From positions 1 to 15,950 of the forward strand of contig DASXQB010000061.1 of assembly GCA_036493295.1 (NCBI GenBank): a stretch of DNA of 15,950 bases, written 5' to 3'. The notes below the pieces were generated by a model. That model did not search any database. It was given only the letters and a program-made list of their open reading frames with translations, and had not been told where the DNA came from. The stretch's first letter is position 1, and the number at the start of each line of letters is the position of its first letter. Source of the stretch: DATKEU01 sp036493295. Its GTDB lineage: Bacteria > Myxococcota_A > Polyangia > Fen-1088. Below, piece by piece: positions 6,568 through 12,920 of the stretch. A program made the translations under genes and the position numbers.

Positions 6568-7764
6568 ATGTCTTCGTCCCGCCAGCACCTTGGCGACGCC
6601 CACCGCATCGTCGTCAAACTCGGCACGCACGTGGTCACCCACGACGGTGTCGAGCTGGCGCTCGGCCGTCTGATGGGCCTGTGCGAGGGGATGGCCCGCT
6701 TGCGTCGTCAGGGCCGCGAGGTGGTGCTGGTGTCCAGCGGCGCGGTCGGAATGGGCATGCGCGTGCTGGGCTTGAAGGAACGGCCGCGCTCGCTGGGGTT
6801 GCGGCAGGCGTGCGCGGCGGTGGGGCAGGGGCACCTGATGGGCGTTTACACGCAGGCCTTCGCGCAACTGGGGCTGACCGCGGCGCAGGTGTTGCTGACC
6901 CAGGAAGACCTGGCCGATCGCGACCGCGCGCTGTGCGTGCGCACGACGTTGATGCGCCTCTTGGAACTGGGCGCGGTTCCCATCTTGAACGAGAACGACA
7001 GCGTCAGCGTGCAAGAGCTGGTCGAGTATCGCCGCCGCGTCCAACCGGCCGATGCGCCGGCGACGGAGGCCGCCGCGCCGGTGGTGGCCGGGTTCGGCGA
7101 CAACGATGGTCTGTCGGCGCGGGTGGCGGTCAGCCTGGACGCTGATCTGCTGGTACTACTGACGAACGTCGCGGGGCTTTTCACCGCCAACCCCAAGCAC
7201 GATCCCAGCGCCACGCGCATCGCCGAGCTGGACGCCGTCGACGACGCCACGCTGGCCCGCGCCGACGGCGGCAGCAGCGGCGGCACCGGCGGCATGGCCA
7301 GCAAGCTGGCGGCGGCGCGCCTGGCCACCAGCGAAGGTACCACCGTCTTGATCGCCGGCGGCGCCGAGCCGCGCGTGCTGGAACGCGCCCTGGAAGGCGA
7401 GGACATCGGGACCTTGATCGCGGTGGGCGAGCGGCGCCCGGCCCGCATCCGCCACATCGCGGTTTCGGCGCGCCACCGCGGCGCCCTGGTGGTGAACGAC
7501 GGCGCCTTGCGCGCGCTGGGTGGTGAGAAGGCGTCGCTGTTGCCGATCGGCGTGGTCTCCGTCGAGGGCACCTTCGACAAAGGCGACGTGGTGGAGATCC
7601 GCGACGGCAGCGGGCGCGTGCACGGCCGGGGACTGGTGAACTACGGCGCGGAGGCGTGCCGCAAGCTGGCCGGGCATCACAGCGACGAGATCGATTCGAT
7701 CCTGGGCTGGCGCGGCTACGACGCCGTCATCACGCGCGACAACCTGGTGATGGGGGCGGTGTGA
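6568..7764 (+). CDS. proB: Glutamate 5-kinase with C-terminal PUA domain
   Basis: 398 residues. It phosphorylates L-glutamate with ATP to gamma-glutamyl phosphate, the committed and normally proline-inhibited step of proline synthesis. The amino-acid-kinase domain shows RIVVKLGTHVV (13-23), VLVSSGAVGMG (53-63), NENDSVS (141-147), FGDNDGLSA (176-184) and GTGGMASKLAAA (239-250). A PUA domain occupies about 293-395. Between NENDSVS and FGDNDGLSA there are about 28 residues (QELVEYRRRVQP then an Ala/Pro-rich stretch), roughly 20 more than in E. coli ProB. The ATG at 6568 places the kinase motif at the usual distance; no ribosome-binding site precedes it. The TGA overlaps the proA start at GTGA, so proB and proA are coupled, and their products are known to form a complex in other bacteria. 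Confidence 0.95.
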   Translation: MSSSRQHLGDAHRIVVKLGTHVVTHDGVELALGRLMGLCEGMARLRRQGREVVLVSSGAVGMGMRVLGLKERPRSLGLRQACAAVGQGHLMGVYTQAFAQLGLTAAQVLLTQEDLADRDRALCVRTTLMRLLELGAVPILNENDSVSVQELVEYRRRVQPADAPATEAAAPVVAGFGDNDGLSARVAVSLDADLLVLLTNVAGLFTANPKHDPSATRIAELDAVDDATLARADGGSSGGTGGMASKLAAARLATSEGTTVLIAGGAEPRVLERALEGEDIGTLIAVGERRPARIRHIAVSARHRGALVVNDGALRALGGEKASLLPIGVVSVEGTFDKGDVVEIRDGSGRVHGRGLVNYGAEACRKLAGHHSDEIDSILGWRGYDAVITRDNLVMGAV

Positions 7765-9053
7765 TTCGCGACGCCGCCATCGCCGCGCGCGCCGCTGGCG
7801 CCGCGCTTTGCAACCGATCGGGGGCCCAGCGTAGCGCGCTGCTGTCGGCGCTGGCCGATGCGCTGGGCGACGCGGCCACGCGCGCGGCCATCTTCGCCGC
7901 CAACGCGCGCGACGTGGAAGCAGGCCACGCCGAGGCGGCCCGCGGCGAGCTGGCGCCGGCCTTGCTGAAACGTCTGGGCCTGGACGCGGCCAAGCTGGAC
8001 AGCGTGATCGACGGGCTCCGGCAGCTGGCGGCGATGAAGGATCTGGTCGGGCAGGTGACGCTGCGGCGGCTGCTCGACGACGAGCTGATTCTGGAGCGCG
8101 TGTCGTGTCCGCTGGGCGTGCTGGGCGTGGTGTTCGAGGCGCGGCCGGATGCGCTGTTGCAGATCGTCGGCCTGGCTTTGCGCAGCGGCAACGCCGTGCT
8201 GCTGAAAGGCGGGCGCGAGGCCCTGGGCACGAACCGCGTGCTGACGGCGATCGTTCATCAGGTGCTGGCGGCGCAGGGGTTGGACGTGGCGTTGGTGGTG
8301 TTGCTGGAAGATCGCGCTGACGTGGACGGCTTGCTGGGGCTGCACGGCCTGGTCGATCTGATCGTGGCGCGCGGTTCGTCGGCGTTCGTACAGCACGTTC
8401 AGTCCAGCACGCGCATCCCGGTGATGGGGCACGCCGCCGGCGTCTGTCATTTGTACGTGCACGCCGCCGCTGATCCGGCGATGGCTGCGCGCCTGGCCGT
8501 CGATGCGAAGTGCACGTACCCGGCGGCCTGCAATGCGCTGGAGACGTTGTTGTGGGACGCGGCGGCGCCGTCGGCGCTGGACGCCTGCGTGGCGGCGTTG
8601 AAGCGAGCGGGCGTTGAATTGCGCGCCTGTCCCGAGACCCTGCGCCGACACCCCGACCTCCGCCCGGCCACGCCCGAGGATTTTGGCGTCGAGTTCGGCG
8701 CGCTGATCCTGGCGGTGCGGCAGGTCAGCGGTCTTGACGAAGCGCTGGAGCACATCGCCACGCACGGTTCGCGGCACACAGAGTCGATCGTTACAATGAA
8801 CCAATCAACGGCAGAGACGTTCCTGCGCGCGGTTGATGCGGCCAGCGTCTTTCACAATGCCAGCAACCGTTTTGCTGATGGCTACCGTTATGGTTTGGGC
8901 GCCGAAGTGGGAATTAGCACCGATAAATTGCACGCGCGCGGTCCCGTCGGTGTCGAAGGTCTTTTGACCTATAAGTGGCTTCTGCGCGGCAACGGTCAAC
9001 AGACAGCGAATTATGGTGCTGGCGGCCGTTCGTTCAAACACCGCGATCTCTAG
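7761..9053 (+). CDS. proA: Glutamate-5-semialdehyde dehydrogenase (gamma-glutamyl phosphate reductase), P5CS-like
   Basis: 430 residues. It reduces gamma-glutamyl phosphate with NADPH to glutamate semialdehyde, which cyclises to pyrroline-5-carboxylate for ProC. The start is GTG 7761, overlapping the proB stop by 4 nt; there is no open alternative that keeps this coupling. Recognisable segments are CPLGVLGVVFEARPDALLQI, LKGGREA, VMGHAAGVCHLYV, the catalytic cysteine region YPAACNALETLL (Cys257), and NASNRFADGYRYGLGAEVGIS. The catalytic segment and the C-terminus (ARGPVGVEGLLTYKW then LLRGNGQ and a KHRDL end) are closer to the ProA half of plant and animal P5CS than to E. coli ProA, which ends shortly after its TYKWIG. 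The last ~260 bp drop to about 55% GC, well below the rest of the gene. Confidence 0.95.
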   Translation: MIRDAAIAARAAGAALCNRSGAQRSALLSALADALGDAATRAAIFAANARDVEAGHAEAARGELAPALLKRLGLDAAKLDSVIDGLRQLAAMKDLVGQVTLRRLLDDELILERVSCPLGVLGVVFEARPDALLQIVGLALRSGNAVLLKGGREALGTNRVLTAIVHQVLAAQGLDVALVVLLEDRADVDGLLGLHGLVDLIVARGSSAFVQHVQSSTRIPVMGHAAGVCHLYVHAAADPAMAARLAVDAKCTYPAACNALETLLWDAAAPSALDACVAALKRAGVELRACPETLRRHPDLRPATPEDFGVEFGALILAVRQVSGLDEALEHIATHGSRHTESIVTMNQSTAETFLRAVDAASVFHNASNRFADGYRYGLGAEVGISTDKLHARGPVGVEGLLTYKWLLRGNGQQTANYGAGGRSFKHRDL

Positions 9054-9072
9054 CCCCGCTGCGTGTAACTGG

Positions 9073-9101
9073 TTGACCGTCTAGTCCGCTGAGGATAGTG
9101 T
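9073..9101 (+). promoter_or_regulatory. Candidate sigma70-type promoter for the porin operon
   Basis: TTGACC (9073-9078, 5 of 6 matches) lies 17 nt before TAGTGT (9096-9101, 3 of 6) in the 94-bp gap between proA and the porin gene. A dyad GTGTCC-N14-GGACAC (9098-9123) overlaps the -10 region and could be an operator. The -10 match is weak, so the operon could also be read through from proBA. Confidence 0.3.
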
Positions 9102-9147
9102 CCGTCGCCACCCAAATGGACACCCATGAGTGCGTGACGGAGGGCCG

Positions 9148-10713
9148 ATGAGTTATCGGACGCTTGGGGTTTCTGCCATCGCCATTGCCCTGGCGGCGGC
9201 GCAGGTTCCGGCCGTCGCGCTGGCCGTCGACAAGAAGCCCGACAAGAAGCCTGACGAAGAGGAAAAGAAGGGCGAGGACGTGCCGGAGGTCGTGCACGAC
9301 CAGTCGGCCTGGGAAGTGCCGCAGGATCAGCTGATCCCAGCCCAGCCTCAGCGCGTACCCACCTATGGCGCGCGCGAGGATTGGTCGATCCAGCCTTTCG
9401 GTTTCGCCAAGCTGGACATGACCGAGGACTCGACGCAATCGCTGGACAGCGGGATCGGCGGGAACTTGATCCAGCGCGTCGGGACGTACAAGGGCGACCA
9501 CCGCCGGACCACGTTGTCGGCGCGTGATTCGCGCGTCGGCCTGCAGTTCCTCGCACCGTCGTTCCCGGACATCACGCCGAAGCTGAAGGGCATGCGCACG
9601 TCCGGCCTGATCGAGTTCGATTTCTTCGGGCTGACGCCGACGGACGCCAAGCGCAGCGACGTCATCATCTACGGGCCGGTGCGCATGCGGCAGGCGTATC
9701 TGAAGCTGGAGACGTATGTCATTGACGTCATCGCCGGCCAGACGCAGGACCTGTTCGGGTGGGGCGGTTATTTCTATCCGGCGACCGTCGCCTACCTGGG
9801 CGTGCCGGGGCAGATTTACCACCGCAACCCGCAGCTTCGACTGGAAGAAAAGCTGCGCTCTGATGACGGCAACTACGAGTTGGTGATCGCGGCGGCGGCC
9901 GTGGAGCCGGCCCAGCGCGACTCCGGCATTCCCGAGGGGCAGGCGGGAATCAAGTTCGCCTACAAAGGTTGGAAGGGGTGGTCCGGATCCGGCTTCGGCA
10001 GCCCGTACCTGGTGCCGCTCTCGATCGGCGTTTCGGGGATGTATCGCCACTTCGAAGTGCCGGCATTCCGCCCCAACCCTGGGTCGGAGGCGGTGAAGGC
10101 CAATGGGTACGGCGCGGCTGCGTCGATTCTTCTGCCGATCATTCCGGCCCACGCGGAGTACGATCGCGGCAACGCGCTGACCGTGACCGGCGAGTTCAGC
10201 ATCGGCACCGGCATCGCCGACATGTACAGCGGCATGGACGGCGGATCGCGGTTTCCGCAGATCGTGAATGTCGGCTTGACGCCGCCCGCGCCGACTTATG
10301 CGGCGAACGTGGACCCGGGCCTGGTGACGTTCGATCGAATGTATAGCTTGAAGACCATCAACTGGCGCGCCTTCGTCGGCGGTCTGCAATACTACCTGCC
10401 GATGGAGAACAACCGCATCTGGGTAACGGGCCTCTACTCGCGGGTCTGGTCGGATAACATCAAGACGCTGACGCCGATGGACAGTTTTGGCGCGATCTTC
10501 ACCAAGATGGAATATATCGACGCGAACATCGAGATGGAGATTACGCCCGCCGTGGTCCTGGGTCTCTCGTTCCAGACCGTGAAGCAGACGTTCGGCGACG
10601 TGAGCTCGCCAGAGCCTGCCTATATGGGCCAGATGACCCAGCCGGGCACCGGCGGCGTGGCGCAGAACGCGCGCAACAACCGCGGGCAGCTGAGCATGGC
10701 ATTTTTCTTTTGA
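9148..10713 (+). CDS. Outer-membrane porin, DcaP-like
   Basis: 521 residues from ATG 9148, with GGAGGG 3-4 nt upstream; a GTG at 9130 would only add residues before the signal peptide. Residues 1-26 form a signal peptide ending ALA. Next comes a charged linker with the tandem unit KKPDKKPD followed by an acidic/basic run (27-50). The barrel begins with IQPFGFAKLDM, then RRTTLSARDSRVGLQF and SGLIEFDFFG, a pattern seen in DcaP-type trimeric porins, and the chain ends in MAFFF with the terminal aromatic residue needed for BAM insertion. DcaP-type porins pass small negatively charged solutes; the substrate here is unknown. Its stop overlaps an ATG (TGATG), and the lipoprotein gene follows at once, so the two are cotranscribed. 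Confidence 0.8.
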   Translation: MSYRTLGVSAIAIALAAAQVPAVALAVDKKPDKKPDEEEKKGEDVPEVVHDQSAWEVPQDQLIPAQPQRVPTYGAREDWSIQPFGFAKLDMTEDSTQSLDSGIGGNLIQRVGTYKGDHRRTTLSARDSRVGLQFLAPSFPDITPKLKGMRTSGLIEFDFFGLTPTDAKRSDVIIYGPVRMRQAYLKLETYVIDVIAGQTQDLFGWGGYFYPATVAYLGVPGQIYHRNPQLRLEEKLRSDDGNYELVIAAAAVEPAQRDSGIPEGQAGIKFAYKGWKGWSGSGFGSPYLVPLSIGVSGMYRHFEVPAFRPNPGSEAVKANGYGAAASILLPIIPAHAEYDRGNALTVTGEFSIGTGIADMYSGMDGGSRFPQIVNVGLTPPAPTYAANVDPGLVTFDRMYSLKTINWRAFVGGLQYYLPMENNRIWVTGLYSRVWSDNIKTLTPMDSFGAIFTKMEYIDANIEMEITPAVVLGLSFQTVKQTFGDVSSPEPAYMGQMTQPGTGGVAQNARNNRGQLSMAFFF

Positions 10714-10733
10714 TGCGCGGGGAGGACAAACAC

Positions 10734-11648
10734 ATGTCGAAACCGACGTTCGCAATTGTCGCCTGCTCCGTGTTCATTGCTGTGGTGAGTTCGGGCTGCG
10801 ATCAGTTCATGCAGAAGCCGCACTGCCCGGCCTTGGATAGTTGCGGCGGTGCCCTTCCCCTGGGCACCTATGTTCTCGACCCGACGCACGTCTCTTGCTC
10901 GGAGGATGTCTATGTTGCTCCCACCGATCCGCGGGTAACGGGGGGGACGGTTCCGGTGGCGCGGCAACCGCCGCCCGATCCGTCGCTGTCTGACTGGTGC
11001 GACTCGCTGGTCACCAACGGCGGCACCATGCTCACCACGCACGATCCTGAGTTTTATTACGATGACCCGCATATTGGCACTGCTTCGGTCACCTTCAAGG
11101 CGCCCGGACCGGTGATCGGACCCAACGGACCCATGCCCGGGACGGTATCCCCGTACGGAGACTTCAGCGCCGGGTTGACGCAGGTCGGGCAATACAATCT
11201 CGATTTTCCCGCCTACTGCATGCGCGGCTTTGCGGCCATGGACTTCAGTCGGCCGGCGGATCCGGTGAACAATCCCGACGGCGGTCTGGCGACGCTTTGT
11301 GACCAGCTGACGACGGTGGTGCACAACGCCGGCACGGGCGAAGGCGCGTATCCGGATGCGACGTGCGTCGACAGCCCGATCGAGTCAGGGGGCTGTCAGT
11401 GCAGCTTCAAGGTGCAGGCCACCTCGGGACCAGCGGGGATCTACCGCCAAAGCCAACCGGGCAGCCATACTCTGCAGATCCTGTTGAACAACAACTTCCC
11501 GCAAGAGGCGACCTACTGCAATCGGGGCGATAGCCTTGAGCTGACCGGGGCCAACGGCTCATACCTGTTCGGCAAGACTGGGCTGCGGACGCTGAGCCTT
11601 GTGAAGAGCGCAGATACGACGCAGCCGCCGACGACGATGATGCAGTAG
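10734..11648 (+). CDS. Cysteine-rich lipoprotein of unknown family
   Basis: 304 residues from ATG 10734, chosen because GGAGG lies 8 nt upstream and the signal peptide begins there; the TTG at 10710 and ATG at 10713 are in frame but would add charged residues first. The signal sequence FAIVACSVFIAVVSSGC ends in a lipobox-like VSSGC, with Ser rather than Leu at -3, so lipid attachment at Cys21 is likely but not certain. The mature part has ten further cysteines, often near Asp or Tyr, which suggests several disulfides in the periplasm or at the outer membrane. It is rich in Pro, Gly, Asp and Thr, with no recognised catalytic motif. The gene sits 20 nt after the porin and touches the start of the DUF475 gene, so a shared envelope role is plausible. 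I do not recognise a family. Confidence 0.8.
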   Translation: MSKPTFAIVACSVFIAVVSSGCDQFMQKPHCPALDSCGGALPLGTYVLDPTHVSCSEDVYVAPTDPRVTGGTVPVARQPPPDPSLSDWCDSLVTNGGTMLTTHDPEFYYDDPHIGTASVTFKAPGPVIGPNGPMPGTVSPYGDFSAGLTQVGQYNLDFPAYCMRGFAAMDFSRPADPVNNPDGGLATLCDQLTTVVHNAGTGEGAYPDATCVDSPIESGGCQCSFKVQATSGPAGIYRQSQPGSHTLQILLNNNFPQEATYCNRGDSLELTGANGSYLFGKTGLRTLSLVKSADTTQPPTTMMQ

Positions 11649-12746
11649 ATGAGCGCAGGAGGGCTTTCGTCGGCGGCCATGCCCTCGTCCGGGCGACTTC
11701 GTTACTTCAAGGGCTCCATCGTCGTCACGGCGGTGGGGTTGCTGCTGGGCGCGGCGGTGGGATTTTACTACCACCGCACGTTCGCCGGCGCCGCCCGCAC
11801 GGTGTTCCTGGTGGCGGTGCTCAGCGTCCTCGAAGTCTCGCTATCGTTCGACAACGCGGTCGTCAACGCCACGGTCTTGAAGCACACCTCGCCACTGTGG
11901 CGGCGGCGCTTTCTAACCTGGGGCATGGCGATCGCCGTCTTCGGGATGCGCTTTGTTTTCCCGCTGGTGGTGGTCAGCATCGTGGCGCGAATCGGCCCCA
12001 TCGAAGCCGTCCGTTTGGCCACCTTCCAGCCTGCCGACTACGCGCGGGTCCTGTCCCAGGCGCACGTACCGCTGCAGGCGTTCGGCGGCGCCTTCCTGGG
12101 CATGGTGTCCCTCAAATTCTTCTTCGACGCCGACAAGAGCGTCCACTGGATCGCGCCCTTGGAAAGCCGCCTGGCCTGGCTGGGGCGTTTCGAAGCCATA
12201 GAGATCGCGCTGATGCTGATCGCGATCTACGTCTTCTCGGGCGTCGTTCCCCAGGCCCTTTCGCGCCCGTTGCTCAGCGCCGGCATCTGGGGCCTCATCA
12301 CCTTCATCGCCGTCGACGCCGTCGGCTCGGCGATGGAGCAAGGCGAAGAGGGGGCGCAGGCGACGAACCTGCACCGGGCCGGACTGGCCGGCTTTCTGTA
12401 TCTCAACGTCCTGGACGCCAGCTTCAGCTTCGACGGCGTCATCGGCGCCTTCGCCTTGACCAACAACCTCTTCATGATCGCCATCGGCCTTGGCATCGGG
12501 GCGATGTTCGTGCGCAGCTTGACCATCATGCTGGTCGACGAGGGGACGCTGGACGCCTATCGCTACCTCGAGCACGGCGCTTTTTACGCGGTCGGCGCGC
12601 TGGCGTTGCTGATGCTCGTCTCGACCTTGGTCGACGTGCCGGAGGCGGTCACCGGCCTGGTGGGCGCCGGTTCGATCGCTCTGTCGCTGTGGTCATCGAT
12701 TCGTTATCGGCGACGCTGCGGGGCAACGACTTTGAGCGCCGAATGA
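11649..12746 (+). CDS. DUF475 / TerC-like integral membrane protein
   Basis: 365 residues with about eight to nine hydrophobic segments, starting near 23-40 and 52-76. Paired acidic membrane motifs identify the DUF475 branch of the TerC superfamily: LEVSLSFDNAVVNATVLK (61-78, Glu62 and Asp68) and LDASFSFDGVIGAFALTNN (255-273, Asp256 and Asp262). SLKFFFDADKSVHWIAPLE (154-172) and MLVDEGTLDAYRYLEHGAFYAVG (294-316) are also typical. Related TerC proteins export divalent metals; transport here is inferred. The ATG at 11649 directly follows the lipoprotein TAG, so translation is probably coupled. A second ATG at 11679 is possible, but the AGGAGGG at 11657-11663 is 15 nt from it, too far for good use. 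It is distinct from the shorter YgdQ-like protein at 3237-3998. Confidence 0.88.
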   Translation: MSAGGLSSAAMPSSGRLRYFKGSIVVTAVGLLLGAAVGFYYHRTFAGAARTVFLVAVLSVLEVSLSFDNAVVNATVLKHTSPLWRRRFLTWGMAIAVFGMRFVFPLVVVSIVARIGPIEAVRLATFQPADYARVLSQAHVPLQAFGGAFLGMVSLKFFFDADKSVHWIAPLESRLAWLGRFEAIEIALMLIAIYVFSGVVPQALSRPLLSAGIWGLITFIAVDAVGSAMEQGEEGAQATNLHRAGLAGFLYLNVLDASFSFDGVIGAFALTNNLFMIAIGLGIGAMFVRSLTIMLVDEGTLDAYRYLEHGAFYAVGALALLMLVSTLVDVPEAVTGLVGAGSIALSLWSSIRYRRRCGATTLSAE

Positions 12747-12920
12747 CGCGGCACAAAGTTGCGCCTGTGGGTTGCAGGGTTGGCGCCCGGCATGATAGGC
12801 ATCCCTGGGGAGCGCGCTTCCGGCCGAGTCATTCGACCGATTGCCCAATCGATTGATCGATTGACCGCGCGGCCGCCGTCAAAGTTTCCGCAACGCCCCC
12901 ACAACCAGAAGGAGACCGCA
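12747..12920. other. Intergenic region upstream of the TRAP operon
   Basis: This 174-bp gap separates the DUF475 gene from dctP. Its first part has a weak inverted repeat, GCGCC (12761-12765) with GGCGC (12782-12786), without a T-tract. Its middle holds the CGATTG-rich dyad listed separately, and its end holds the dctP ribosome-binding site AAGGAG (12909-12914). No convincing sigma70 or sigma54 promoter was found, although a promoter is expected here. Confidence 0.5.
12838..12863. promoter_or_regulatory. Dyad and CGATTG repeats upstream of dctP, probable operator
   Basis: CAATCGAT-TG-ATCGATTG (12846-12863) is a perfect inverted repeat with 8-bp arms and a 2-nt spacer. CGATTG also occurs three times in the same direction, at 12838, 12850 and 12858. 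The block lies 58-83 bp before the dctP start in otherwise GC-rich DNA, where a regulator of a transporter operon would be expected to bind. No regulator gene is visible next to it in this window. Confidence 0.5.

Noticed and set aside
9034..10755. 573-codon open frame on the minus strand opposite the porin
   Set aside because: It mirrors the porin frame, and its translation is Arg/His/Ala-rich without a domain. The plus strand has a signal peptide, barrel pattern and ribosome-binding site. Long antisense frames are normal in GC-rich DNA.
11649..12746. DUF475 protein as a recent duplicate of the TerC protein at 3237-3998
   Set aside because: Shared fold motifs only; length, loops and flanking sequence differ clearly, so divergence is ancient.
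12761..12786. Possible terminator after the DUF475 gene (GCGCC/GGCGC arms)
   Set aside because: Arms of only 5 bp, a 16-nt loop and no T-tract.
12770..12800. Possible sigma54 promoter (TGGC-type) upstream of dctP
   Set aside because: No GG and GC pair with the required 10-nt spacing could be found.
12759..12920. 54-codon upstream extension of dctP
   Set aside because: The signal peptide and a good AAGGAG site fix the start at 12921, and the extension covers the dyad region.
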